The notes: a model not told the origin generated them from the sequence alone. A stretch of DNA of 64,000 bases from Candidatus Leptofilum proximum (GCA_016710325.1 JADJXK010000002.1:3410001-3474000); one strand, 5' to 3'. Positions 9,448 to 19,913 are shown, numbered from the stretch's first letter. Translations and numbers: made by a program.

Positions 9448-10698
9448 ATGAAAGAAAATCTGAACCCTTTTGCAATTGCGCAAGCCCAGTTGGATGAAGC
9501 TGCCCAGGTTTTACAGTTAGATCCCGACATGCACGCCTTTTTGCGTGAGCCCATGCGTGAGTTTCATTTCACCATCCCGGTGCGGATGGACGATGGCACA
9601 ACCCGTACTTTCCAGGGGTTCCGCGTGCAGTACAACGACGCCCGTGGCCCGGCAAAGGGCGGTATTCGCTTCCACCCCGATGAGACGATTGATACCGTGC
9701 GGGCGTTGGCAGCGTGGATGACGTGGAAAACGGCCGTCTCCGACATCCCTCTCGGCGGCGGCAAGGGTGGCGTTATCTGCAACCCGCGCGAGATGTCCCA
9801 GGATGAGTTGGAGCGCCTAAGCCGGGGTTACATGCGCAACATCGCTCGTTATGTCGGCCTTACGCAGGACGTGCCCGCCCCCGATGTGAACACCAACCCA
9901 CGCATTATGGCCTGGATGCTGGATGAGTATGAAACCATCAACGGTAAACGCGAACCCGGCGTCATCACCGGCAAGCCGCTGGAGCTGGGTGGTTCGGCCG
10001 GGCGTACCCCGGCTACGGCCATGGGCGGCCTCTTCACCATTCGCGAAGCCGCTAAATTGAAAGGGCTGAACCTGGTAGGCGCAACGGCCGCTGTGCAGGG
10101 CTATGGCAACGTGGGTTCCTATGCTCATATTTTGGGTCAGAAGCAGTTTGGTCTCAAAGTTGTGGCCGTGAGCGATGAGTTTGGCGGCATCTACAATCCC
10201 AATGGGCTGGATTGTGACGTAGTGTTGGCCCACCAGCGTTTGACCGGGAAGGTGAAGGACTGCCCCGATACAGAGAACATCACCAACCAGGAGCTGCTGG
10301 AGCTGCCGGTAGACATTCTGATCCCTGGCGCCATCGAAAACCAGCTCACCAGCCAAAATGCCGACAACGTCAAGGCCAAGATCGTGGCCGAGCTGGCCAA
10401 TGGCCCCACCACCCCCGAAGCCGACAACATTCTCAACGACAAGGGCATCTACATCATCCCCGACTTTTTGTGCAACGCCGGTGGTGTGATCGTCTCCTAT
10501 TTTGAGATGGTGCAGAATGGTTACCAATATTACTGGGATGAGGCGATGGTGCACGAGCGGCTAGACAAGAAAATCACCACCGCTTTCCACGCAGTAAACC
10601 ACATGGCCGAATCCAAGAACGTGGACACCCGGGTTGCAGCTTACCTGGTGGCGGTCAACCGTGTGGCGGAAGCTGTTCGGCTGCGCGGCTGGGTCTAA
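9448..10698 (+). CDS. gdhA: Glu/Leu/Phe/Val dehydrogenase (glutamate dehydrogenase)
   Basis: This 416-aa enzyme interconverts glutamate with 2-oxoglutarate and ammonium using NAD(P). The substrate region has GPAKGGIRFHP with the binding Lys and PLGGGKGG with the catalytic-site Lys. DVPAPDVNTNPRIMAWMLDEY carries the catalytic Asp. The Rossmann domain has QGYGNVGSYA. The C-terminal PDFLCNAGGVIVSYFE block is typical. The ATG at 9448 (MKENLNPFA) is chosen since homologues begin close to it; GGAG lies 11 nt upstream. An upstream ATG at 9400 is possible. Confidence 0.95.
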   Translation: MKENLNPFAIAQAQLDEAAQVLQLDPDMHAFLREPMREFHFTIPVRMDDGTTRTFQGFRVQYNDARGPAKGGIRFHPDETIDTVRALAAWMTWKTAVSDIPLGGGKGGVICNPREMSQDELERLSRGYMRNIARYVGLTQDVPAPDVNTNPRIMAWMLDEYETINGKREPGVITGKPLELGGSAGRTPATAMGGLFTIREAAKLKGLNLVGATAAVQGYGNVGSYAHILGQKQFGLKVVAVSDEFGGIYNPNGLDCDVVLAHQRLTGKVKDCPDTENITNQELLELPVDILIPGAIENQLTSQNADNVKAKIVAELANGPTTPEADNILNDKGIYIIPDFLCNAGGVIVSYFEMVQNGYQYYWDEAMVHERLDKKITTAFHAVNHMAESKNVDTRVAAYLVAVNRVAEAVRLRGWV

Positions 10699-10709
10699 AT
10701 TTTTGTTAC

Positions 10710-10738
10710 TTGCGCATTATGAGGGCAATCCTTACAAT
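10710..10738 (+). promoter_or_regulatory. promoter of the glycine-riboswitch gcvHP operon
   Basis: TTGCGC (10710-10715) and TACAAT (10733-10738) are separated by 17 nt. They lie just after the gdhA stop and about 40 nt before the riboswitch, which is the expected position for the gcv transcript. Confidence 0.6.
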
Positions 10739-10779
10739 GTTGGCAGGCAACTTTTTTTAAACAATTGAATACGGCAAAC

Positions 10780-10992
10780 GGCCGTTCGGGAGAGAACGTA
10801 GCTAATACGTCACCGAAGGGGCAAACAGGGGGCTAGCCGTCCGCTGTGAAACTCTCAGGTAAAAGGACCGGGCTGCCGGGTAAATCTGGAAAGTCGAGCT
10901 AACCAGGCAACAGCGAGTGTTAGCAGGCACCGACGGGGCAAGTGGCAAACCAAAAGTGTTTGCTGTGAATCTCTCAGGTCAAAGACAGAGGA
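10780..10992 (+). ncRNA. tandem glycine riboswitch
   Basis: Two glycine aptamers lie in series. Aptamer I (about 10783-10871) shows GGGAGAGAACG, ACCGAAGGGGCAAA and AAACTCTCAGGTAAAAGGAC. Aptamer II (about 10886-10990) shows ACCGACGGGGCAA and GAATCTCTCAGGTCAAAGACAG. These are the conserved glycine-riboswitch words. The pair precedes gcvH-gcvP and runs straight into an intrinsic terminator, so glycine binding is expected to switch transcription on by preventing terminator formation. Confidence 0.93.
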
Positions 10993-11029
10993 CGCTAGCA
11001 ATTTATAAAATTGCTATGCGTCCTTTTTT
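10990..11029 (+). terminator. riboswitch expression-platform terminator
   Basis: GGACGC and TAGCAATTT pair with AAATTGCTA and GCGTCC across a 3-nt loop, with one bulged T, and six T follow (11024-11029). It overlaps the end of aptamer II, which fits ligand-controlled termination. Confidence 0.88.
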
Positions 11030-11052
11030 GTTGGCGGTTGAATTTATGAACT

Positions 11053-11113
11053 GCCACAGAGACGACAGAGGATTTTGAGACGTTGCCTCTTTGTTCTATG
11101 TGATCTCTGTGGC
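11053..11113. repeat. CACAGAG-word hairpin before gcvH
   Basis: GCCACAGAGA (11053-11062) is the reverse complement of TCTCTGTGGC (11104-11113), with further pairing between CAGAGG and CCTCTT inside. The same CACAGAG word builds hairpins near 41.6 and 45.8 kb. Confidence 0.75.
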
Positions 11114-11133
11114 TCAAACCCAAGGAGATGATG

Positions 11134-11520
11134 ATGAGCAAAATTCCTGCAGATTTGAGATATACCAACGACGATGAATGGGTAAGCGTTGACGGTGATA
11201 CGGCCACCATCGGCATTACGGACCATGCCCAGGATGCACTGTCTGACATTGTGTACCTGGAACTGCCCAACGAAGGCGACTTTTTTGGCGTCGGCGAAAC
11301 GTTTGGCGTGGTGGAGTCTGTTAAAGCCGCGGCCGATTTGCTGATGGCTGTTTCCGGTGACGTAACGGCCGTTAACGAAGACCTCGTCGATACCCCTGAG
11401 CAGCTCAACCAGGATCCCTATGGCGCCTGGCTCATCAAAGTAAAAATGAGCGCCCCGGCCGAGCTGGACGACCTCATGGATGCCGCGGCCTACGAAAAAT
11501 ACCTGAGCGAGCGTGAGTAA
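11134..11520 (+). CDS. gcvH: glycine cleavage system H protein
   Basis: This is the 128-aa lipoyl carrier of the glycine cleavage system, which shuttles the aminomethyl group from P protein to T protein. The lipoylated Lys is in VVESVKAAADLL. Three ATGs stand in a row (11128, 11131, 11134); the last has AAGGAG at the best spacing and gives MSKIPADLRYTNDDEW. It is cotranscribed with gcvP, 23 nt downstream, under the glycine riboswitch. Confidence 0.96.
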   Translation: MSKIPADLRYTNDDEWVSVDGDTATIGITDHAQDALSDIVYLELPNEGDFFGVGETFGVVESVKAAADLLMAVSGDVTAVNEDLVDTPEQLNQDPYGAWLIKVKMSAPAELDDLMDAAAYEKYLSERE

Positions 11521-11543
11521 GATTTAGAACCCGGAGAAATAAC

Positions 11544-14498
<2,955 letters not shown>

Positions 14499-14501
14499 AG
14501 G

Positions 14502-14536
14502 TAGATTGGTCCAATCTGCCAGATTGGACCAATCTA
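14502..14536. terminator. perfect hairpin after gcvP
   Basis: A 16-bp perfect inverted repeat, TAGATTGGTCCAATCT with a GCC loop and its exact complement, begins 4 nt after the gcvP stop. There is no good T-run after it on the plus strand, so it may be a 3' stabiliser rather than a classic terminator. It marks the border between native and foreign DNA. Confidence 0.65.
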
Positions 14537-14585
14537 GTGGAGAGTGAAGTAAGAAAAGAAGAAAATTGTTAATTGTGAGAAATAA

Positions 14586-15902
14586 CTACGACTTTATGGT
14601 GGACCAATCAACATCTTCGCGCATCTTTTTTCCGGCTTTGAGAAGCTCAGAAATTTGTTCTCGGCGCTTGAAATGAGCAATCAACTCTCTTGACTTGTCT
14701 ATATTTCCTTCCCCAGGCAAGGCATCGTAATCCAACGCGAGATTAAAACAAAGTGTTTTTAACTCACTTTCACTGAATCTCGTAACTAACAGCTTATGTA
14801 GAGTAGATAGGCTTTCTGTAGTTATACTGGCCGCAAGTGTTTGGGCCGTTGTTGTGGAGGTGCTGTCTCCTTGCACAACAATGGGTTGCCAGGACAAAAT
14901 ATAAATTAATCCCGTCATTGGGAATTCTACATCTAACCGAAATATATAATGATCACCTTGAGGAGATAATGATAGCTTTGGCGTAAGCCGATTTTTTTCT
15001 TCATGCTGTATACGTTCGGCAGGGAAAATGGATGCGGAGGCATATCTTACTTCAGAACTGAACACAGTTGGCTTAAAGAATTCTGGAAAATGTACTTTAA
15101 GCGATAGTTCCTTTGAAGGTCTACTTACATTCCAACCTGCATAATCTGATTTCTTTGTTCGGGCATTATATTCCTCGGGCGAACAGTTGATGGCGTAGAG
15201 TCCTACGGGTAAAGATTCTATCATTCTATATTGCATTATCTCACCAGACTTTAAAGCGGGAGAGATAGTTAAGAGGGCGGACAACTGCTGCGTATCAGAG
15301 CTTTTCTTTTCGGTGAAATCTACTATCCTATCTCCCGTAAGCGACTCGACTTTGGGGGAATCTATTACTCTGCTTTCACCAGATTCTGATCTTTCAGGAA
15401 TAAGTAAATAAGTATCCAATCGATCGATTTCTGAGAACGCCTCGATAGTAATAGTTCTCGTTATTGTAGCAGAGCCATCTTTGTGGATTACAAAATCAAT
15501 ATCCATGAATTTGTAGCCTACGCCATATCTACTGGCAGTATATCCGTACACACGGTTTTCCAAAGAAGTACTTGGGTTACTTTCTTCAATACCTCCCAAG
15601 TTATGCAGTGGGTTAATAGAAATTTCCTCTCCCAGAGGATTAAGAGACCTCTCTATTAGAGGCTCAAGTATTGTTTCCAAACGACTACTGAGCTTAAGAG
15701 AGATGGTTTCTCCGAAGGCACTAATAAAGCGATTTCCTAACCACTGGAGCAAGAGTGATAAAAAGTAAATAAGACCGATTGCTAATAAAACATTGACGAT
15801 AACTGGTGTAACAGTATTGGAAAGTTCGCCTACGATTTTAACAATGCCTGCGGTTAGTGTTACGAATAAGGTTACCACCTGCACTATCTTGTTAGGTTGC
15901 AT
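14586..15902 (-). CDS. membrane protein with C-terminal EAD-like (effector-associated) domain
   Basis: This 438-aa protein is not a characterised family that I know. Residues about 8-60 form two hydrophobic helices. Residues about 120-340 look like a beta-rich region (FVIHKDGSATITRTITIEAF). Residues about 360-437 match the small helical EAD-type adaptor common in Chloroflexota conflict proteins, with LHKLLVTRFSESELKTLCF, LDYDALPGEGN and KSRELIAHFKRR. Such domains recruit partners carrying the same domain. The gene is AT-rich and has no ACGGCCGT copies, unlike its neighbours. GGGAG lies upstream of the ATG. It lies downstream of two tiny ORFs on the same strand. The exact EAD number (possibly EAD7) needs a profile search. 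Confidence 0.72.
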   Translation of the reverse strand: MQPNKIVQVVTLFVTLTAGIVKIVGELSNTVTPVIVNVLLAIGLIYFLSLLLQWLGNRFISAFGETISLKLSSRLETILEPLIERSLNPLGEEISINPLHNLGGIEESNPSTSLENRVYGYTASRYGVGYKFMDIDFVIHKDGSATITRTITIEAFSEIDRLDTYLLIPERSESGESRVIDSPKVESLTGDRIVDFTEKKSSDTQQLSALLTISPALKSGEIMQYRMIESLPVGLYAINCSPEEYNARTKKSDYAGWNVSRPSKELSLKVHFPEFFKPTVFSSEVRYASASIFPAERIQHEEKNRLTPKLSLSPQGDHYIFRLDVEFPMTGLIYILSWQPIVVQGDSTSTTTAQTLAASITTESLSTLHKLLVTRFSESELKTLCFNLALDYDALPGEGNIDKSRELIAHFKRREQISELLKAGKKMREDVDWSTIKS

Positions 15903-15934
15903 TGCTCTCCCTCACAAAAATTAGAGACAGAAAA

Positions 15935-15961
15935 TAAAAGAGAGTGGAGAAAAGTCTCCAC
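15935..15961 (-). terminator. possible attenuator hairpin between micro-ORFs and EAD gene
   Basis: On the minus strand GTGGAGA, a CTTT loop and TCTCCAC form a 7-bp stem followed by TCTCTTTTATTTT. It lies between the small peptide gene and the EAD-domain gene, so it could reduce read-through. Confidence 0.45.
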
Positions 15962-15993
15962 CCCCTCTAAACAAACATATCTACGTTGGTAGT

Positions 15994-16098
15994 TTACCCT
16001 CCGGCTATTGCTCCGTCAGCTAGTACTGGCACAATAACAGTAAGCAAAACCGCAAGAGAGAGCAAGACACCTAATACTCGGTTTCTCACGCGACTCAT
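15994..16098 (-). CDS. 34-aa secreted micro-peptide ending DGAIAGG
   Basis: The product begins MSRVRNRVLG, continues with a hydrophobic core (VLLSLAVLLTVIVPVLA) and ends DGAIAGG. This is a textbook short signal peptide; cleavage after VLA would release the heptapeptide DGAIAGG. GGAGG stands 8 nt before the ATG. The upstream ORF ends in nearly the same residues (DGAIGG) with different third codon bases, which argues that the peptide sequence itself is selected. No known family is recognised. Confidence 0.6.
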   Translation of the reverse strand: MSRVRNRVLGVLLSLAVLLTVIVPVLADGAIAGG

Positions 16099-16102
16099 AG
16101 AA

Positions 16103-16135
16103 TTATCCTCCAATAGCACCATCACGTTTTTTCAT
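16103..16135 (-). CDS. 10-aa micro-ORF, MKKRDGAIGG
   Basis: ATG at 16135 preceded by GGAGG at 6 nt encodes MKKRDGAIGG and stops 4 nt before the next ATG. Its last two Gly codons (GGAGGA) are also the ribosome site for the following 34-aa ORF, so translation of the two is probably coupled. It may be only a leader, but the shared DGAI(A)GG end with its neighbour is striking. Confidence 0.45.
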   Translation of the reverse strand: MKKRDGAIGG

Positions 16136-16248
16136 ATGAATCCTCCATTCAACAAGTGGCTTTTAATCTGTAGCCTAGTTAAAAAAGCCGTTTCCAATAA
16201 AAAACGCACCTTTGCATGAATGTCTTACCACAGATGCGAGAGGGAATC

Positions 16249-16274
16249 CCTGTTCACCAAAGTTGGTGTACAGG
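16249..16274. repeat. 12-bp hairpin in the spacer upstream of the micro-ORFs
   Basis: CCTGTTCACCAA and TTGGTGTACAGG pair around a 2-nt loop with one T-T mismatch. The surrounding 16136-16486 region has no other gene; it probably holds the promoter for the micro-ORF operon, though I could not fix a -35/-10 pair. Confidence 0.55.
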
Positions 16275-16514
16275 AACACAAGTCACGGGAATTTCAAGTG
16301 GCCGTAAAAAATATATAAAAGCAAACTTTGGCGAGTTTGCCGATTCGACTTAAGTAGTTGAAAAATCATTCGGCACGTGTTAGTAACGAATTAGCTAGCG
16401 AGAAACTGATTTATGTTAACCAAAACCTCTTGGATTAGTAAAGGATAAGTGACTCCTTGCAAAAAGTCAAGCGAGACTGAAATTTAAGGTGCGCGGATTT
16501 TTTGTTGACGCAAA

Positions 16515-17795
16515 CTAATTCCAGCGCCAGGCTTCTCTAGTCGGCCAAATGTCCCGCCGCCAAGGGTGGTCTGCTGCCGGTTTGTAAGCCGGTGGGTTTT
16601 CTTGTGGGGCGACAACGGGTAAATCTTCCTTAACTACCGGCGTTTCCCTAACGGTCACATCAGCAAAGGTAATCGGTGGACTAGTGGGTCGTTGCCGCCG
16701 TCCCAATTCTTGAAATTCTTGCCGTTGTTGCTGCCAATAATACGAGGCCACCTGCGACCACCCCTCTGACCAACGACCGTTACACACCCAATTGCGTAAC
16801 GTTAACATCGGGTCTACATGAGACTCAGCCCAGCGCATCCCGGCTTGTTTCATCCGGCTGTGGACAACGCCTTTGTGACTGCTCTCCACAGAGCCGGAGC
16901 CGATGGGATACCCCTGGTTTTGAAAATGGGGATAATCGATCATCTCCGCTCGTCGCTGCAAGTAACGACGAGCATGGTCAATGATGGCGAGTTGGTCATC
17001 CGATTCGGCTTTGGTCGTCAGTAAACACAATTCGGCAATGGTGCACCGCGGTGGCTTGTGTTTGAGTTGATGAGGTAGTGGCTGATACCAACGGCGGAAG
17101 GCGTCACTGTTTTCACTATAAACAGCTTGCCCGGCGGCCACCACATAGTCCAAGGCGTGTCGGAAGTCAAGAATGCGTACCGCCTGGGGCAGATGATAAT
17201 CGGCAAAACTCTGTATCCATTCGGACCCATCGTTAACCGTCACCACCTGTTCGGCATTATCGACGCCACGCCGGTGCAATTCCGCCAGCGCGTACCGCTC
17301 AAACTCCCGTATCCGGTAGCTGCGGGAAAAGTAAGAAATGTCGCCGGTCTTGACCTCGATTTCTCCCTTTTTACCATTCCACACGCGCGCAAATTCGCCC
17401 ACGACCATCGTTTTGACTTCGCGCCATTCGCCATTGGTCAAGTGGATAAAGGCACCATCGGCGCTGACCAGTATCTGTTTGGGCCGGGCTGAGGCCGGTG
17501 TCATTTTTGTTTCCAGTCTTTCTACTTTGGCCCGTTCAATCGCTTCGGCCGCTTGTCCATGCCGATAGGTCGTTTGCCGCAGGACGGACTCTTCTATGTG
17601 TATCTTTTCCCCGAACCAAATCTCTTCGACAGCCTGAGCAAAGGGCATTTTACTGCCTAAGCGGGTCAGCGCCTCTTGTATTTGTGGGGTGTACTGGCCG
17701 TGTAGCAGTTCTAGTTCTTCATCCAGGGGGAAAATAACTGACGCGACAGTGACGGCAATACCCTTTGCTCCGTTCCAGCTCCACTTCCTGTTCAT
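16515..17795 (-). CDS. ISKra4-type transposase, main (C-terminal) part
   Basis: This frame supplies the catalytic portion of the transposase: VSADGAFIHL (first Asp), VTVNDGSEWIQ (second acidic motif), LDFRHALDYV and the family signature YPIGSGSVESSHKGVVHSRMKQAGMRW with the catalytic Glu. The first residues before FPLDEELELLHG are probably not translated from their own start; translation would enter from the upstream frame near 17730. Without that shift the zinc-finger region is lost. Confidence 0.85.
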   Translation of the reverse strand: MNRKWSWNGAKGIAVTVASVIFPLDEELELLHGQYTPQIQEALTRLGSKMPFAQAVEEIWFGEKIHIEESVLRQTTYRHGQAAEAIERAKVERLETKMTPASARPKQILVSADGAFIHLTNGEWREVKTMVVGEFARVWNGKKGEIEVKTGDISYFSRSYRIREFERYALAELHRRGVDNAEQVVTVNDGSEWIQSFADYHLPQAVRILDFRHALDYVVAAGQAVYSENSDAFRRWYQPLPHQLKHKPPRCTIAELCLLTTKAESDDQLAIIDHARRYLQRRAEMIDYPHFQNQGYPIGSGSVESSHKGVVHSRMKQAGMRWAESHVDPMLTLRNWVCNGRWSEGWSQVASYYWQQQRQEFQELGRRQRPTSPPITFADVTVRETPVVKEDLPVVAPQENPPAYKPAADHPWRRDIWPTREAWRWN

Positions 17796-18072
17796 GGGCT
17801 GTCACCAATTTTCGCTTTTGTCGCCCGTTACTGGCCAATGGCCGCCCACAACTGGGGCATCGCGGCCGTTTCTCATCGGGCAACTGTTTGACATCGGTTA
17901 GCTCGCTTTCCAGGGCTAACTCTTGTAACATGGCTGCCCTGACTTGGGCAAGTTGCTCGTCTACTGTGTTCTCTATCTCGGTAAAAGTTGCCCTAGGATT
18001 TTGTTGCCGCCAATCGCTTACTTGCTCACTGGCTTGTTGAAACAAATCTGTCCAATTCCTGCGAGTGGTCAC
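17719..18072 (-). CDS. ISKra4-type transposase, N-terminal part (zinc finger)
   Basis: The 117-aa product starts with GTG at 18072 and has the CPSCGRPL...CRHC zinc-binding motif that begins ISKra4 transposases. It ends at a TGA just after YFPPG. The C-terminal frame continues the expected sequence as FPLDEELELL, so a +1 shift at the TTTTCCCCCT run (17725-17735) would restore one protein. Either programmed frameshifting or a one-base lesion explains this. Confidence 0.82.
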   Translation of the reverse strand: MTTRRNWTDLFQQASEQVSDWRQQNPRATFTEIENTVDEQLAQVRAAMLQELALESELTDVKQLPDEKRPRCPSCGRPLASNGRQKRKLVTAHEQEVELERSKGYCRHCRVSYFPPG

Positions 18073-18260
18073 TCTCTTTTGTCTCCTATGTGGTTTTGGC
18101 TATTTTCCCATCAACAAAAAATCCGGCCACCCTGAAATTTAGCGGTAAAGTCGCCAATCACACGTGTTAAGCGCATAGCAGACTAAAAAAACGCAAAAAC
18201 TCGCACGCTAAAGCAACCCAAATGTGATAAAGCAAGCATACGAAATGCAACCAGATGCGT

Positions 18261-19541
18261 TTACTGCCCCTGAATTTGCACCAGGTGGTACTTTTTGCGG
18301 CCTTTGCGCAGGATGAGGAACTGGCCGTCGATGCTGTGGTTGAGCGTGACGGTTTGCCCGGCATCGCTGATGCGCTCGTTGTTGAGGTAGAGGCCGCCAC
18401 CCTGGATGGAGCGGCGGGCGTCGCCCTTGGAGGAGGCGAGGCCGGTGTCTACCAGCAGGTCTACCACGGGCAGCCCTTCGCCTTCCAGCGCGGTTTTGGC
18501 CAGCTGGCTGGAGGGCACGTCGGCGAAGATGTCGCGGATGTCGGCGGCTTCCAGGCCGTCTAAATCCCCACCAAACAGCACGTCGGCGGCTTTTTCGGCT
18601 TTGTGTACGGCCGTTTCCCCATGAATCATTCGCGTTACCTCCTGCGCCAGACGCCGCTGCGCCTCCCGCTGCTCCGGGGCGTTGAACAGCTTGTCTTCGT
18701 ACTCGGCAATCGCCTGCTGATCCAGCCAGGTGAAGTAGCGCAGGTAGTTCAACACATCGGCGTCGTCGGTGTTGAGCCAGAACTGGTAGAAACGGTAGGG
18801 CGACGTACGGTCGGCGGCCAGCCAGGCGTTGGTGCCTGCGGCCGTTTTGCCAAATTTGGTGCCATCCGCCTGGGTGATGAGCGGAAAGACCAGCGCGTGT
18901 GCTTTTTCGCCCCTGGTGCGGCGAATCAGCTCCACGCCAGCCAAAATGTTGCCCCATTGGTCGCTGCCGCCCATTTGCATGACACAGTTGTGATTTTCAT
19001 ACAGGTACAGGAAGTCGTAGGCTTGCAGCAGCATGTAGCTGAACTCGGTATAGGAGATGCCATCTTCGCGCGACAGGCGCGACCTGACCGAATCCTTGGC
19101 CATCATGTAATTGATGGTGAAATGTTTGCCTACGTCACGCAGGAACTCCATCATGCTGAGCTCGGTGAGCCAGTGGGCGTTGTTCACAATGCGCGCCGGG
19201 TTGCTCTTGACTTCAAAGTCGAGAACACCAGACAGTTGATCCTGGATGCGCACCAGGTTAGCCTGCACTTCATCCAGGGTGAGGAGATTGCGTTCGGTGG
19301 AACGGCCGCTTGGATCTCCCACCATGCCCGTGCCACCACCGGCCAGGGCAATGGGCGTGTGACCGTAGCGCTGCATCCGGGCCATGGCCATCATGGGCAC
19401 CAGGTTGCCAATGTGCAGGCTGTCCCCCGTGGGGTCGAAGCCGTTGTACAGGGTGATTTTCTCTTTGGCGAGCAGCTCGGGCACACCGTCGGTATGGTCG
19501 TAGACAAAACCACGCCAGCGAAGTTCTTCAAACGCGTTCAT
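18261..19541 (-). CDS. tyrS: tyrosine-tRNA ligase
   Basis: This 426-aa class I synthetase charges tRNA-Tyr. The HIGH-type motif is GFDPTGDSLHIGNLVP and the KMSKS-type loop is KFGKTAAG. The Tyr-binding region NYMMAKDSVRSRL and the C-terminal S4-like RNA-binding domain (LLVDTGLASSKGDARRSIQGG) are present. The upstream region holds a terminator and a short ORF with three Tyr codons, suggesting attenuation. The ATG at 19541 gives MNAFEELRWRGF. Confidence 0.97.
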   Translation of the reverse strand: MNAFEELRWRGFVYDHTDGVPELLAKEKITLYNGFDPTGDSLHIGNLVPMMAMARMQRYGHTPIALAGGGTGMVGDPSGRSTERNLLTLDEVQANLVRIQDQLSGVLDFEVKSNPARIVNNAHWLTELSMMEFLRDVGKHFTINYMMAKDSVRSRLSREDGISYTEFSYMLLQAYDFLYLYENHNCVMQMGGSDQWGNILAGVELIRRTRGEKAHALVFPLITQADGTKFGKTAAGTNAWLAADRTSPYRFYQFWLNTDDADVLNYLRYFTWLDQQAIAEYEDKLFNAPEQREAQRRLAQEVTRMIHGETAVHKAEKAADVLFGGDLDGLEAADIRDIFADVPSSQLAKTALEGEGLPVVDLLVDTGLASSKGDARRSIQGGGLYLNNERISDAGQTVTLNHSIDGQFLILRKGRKKYHLVQIQGQ

Positions 19542-19554
19542 AAGGCATCTCCTG

Positions 19555-19634
19555 AAAAAGCATCCACAGATTTCGCAGATTGGCGCAATTTGCGCTCGCA
19601 GATTTTACTCGTTTTCCTCTGTGTTCTCTGTGGC
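19555..19634. repeat. degenerate CAGATT / CTCTGTG word repeat
   Basis: The words CACAGATTTCGCAGATT and CTCTGTGTTCTCTGTGG surround the palindrome GCGCAATTTGCGC (19583-19595). It is a looser member of the word-hairpin class, lying between the terminator and tyrS. Confidence 0.55.
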
Positions 19635-19638
19635 AAGA

Positions 19639-19669
19639 ATAAAAAAAGACGCGGTGGTTAGCCGCGTCT
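19639..19669 (-). terminator. intrinsic terminator (possible attenuator) upstream of tyrS
   Basis: On the minus strand AAGACGCGG and CCGCGTCTT pair around a 7-nt loop and run into TTTTTTATTC. It sits about 100 nt before the tyrS ATG, between a Tyr-rich short ORF and tyrS, so it would stop tyrS transcription unless prevented. Confidence 0.85.
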
Positions 19670-19698
19670 TGGGTGGTCTGGATTTTTGGGTTTACGTG

Positions 19699-19788
19699 TC
19701 AACGACAGGCAACTTTATCCCCACACGCCAGCGGCGTCTGTGCTGTGAAAGTATAGCTGCCATAATAGCTGCAAACGTTCAGGTTCAT
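19699..19788 (-). CDS. candidate tyrS leader peptide, three Tyr codons
   Basis: A 29-codon ORF starts MNLNVCSYYGSYTF and ends KVACR. Tyr codons are at positions 8, 9 and 12. It has no Shine-Dalgarno, but its ATG is 9 nt after a -10 box, so it may be translated leaderless. An intrinsic terminator follows 30 nt after its stop. The terminator's 5' arm contains GCGGC, which could pair instead with GCCGC in the leader ORF, giving an antiterminator. Function is inferred; another frame over the same bases is also open. Confidence 0.4.
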   Translation of the reverse strand: MNLNVCSYYGSYTFTAQTPLACGDKVACR

Positions 19789-19797
19789 AATGCGCGT

Positions 19798-19826
19798 AGG
19801 TTAGCATGGGGTGGGGGATTCGTCAA
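19798..19826 (-). promoter_or_regulatory. promoter for the tyrS leader
   Basis: On the minus strand TTGACG (19826-19821) and TAACCT (19803-19798) are spaced 17 nt. The predicted start near 19791 would be about 3 nt before the leader ATG. Confidence 0.5.
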
Positions 19827-19832
19827 GGAACG

Positions 19833-19905
19833 AGTGAAAAGTTAAAAGTGAAAAGTGATAAGTAGAGGCTCCTTCACTTTTTACTTTTAACTTTTTACTT
19901 CTTAC
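19833..19905. repeat. GTGAAAAGT-word hairpin after thrC
   Basis: GTGAAAAGTTAAAAGTGAAAAGTG is followed by its imperfect complement CACTTTTTACTTTTAACTTTTTAC. It begins 8 nt after the thrC stop and could end that transcript. Confidence 0.75.
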
Positions 19906-19913
19906 TGATGATC

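Larger units (their letters stand above)
16487..18132 (-). mobile_element. ISKra4-like insertion sequence
   Basis: The element is about 1.65 kb. Its ends are inverted repeats of about 21 bp: GGTGCGCGGATTTTTTGTTG at 16488 and the complement of GGTGGCCGGATTTTTTGTTG ending at 18131, with two mismatches. It is flanked by a direct repeat, TGAAATTTA at 16478-16486 and 18133-18141, the footprint of a target duplication. It carries the transposase in two frames. It landed in the foreign island next to the EAD-domain gene. Confidence 0.88.

Noticed and set aside
19639..19800. T-box riboswitch upstream of tyrS
   Set aside because: No T-box core (TGGNACCGCG) and no stem I signature in the transcribed orientation; the terminator arms do not contain it.
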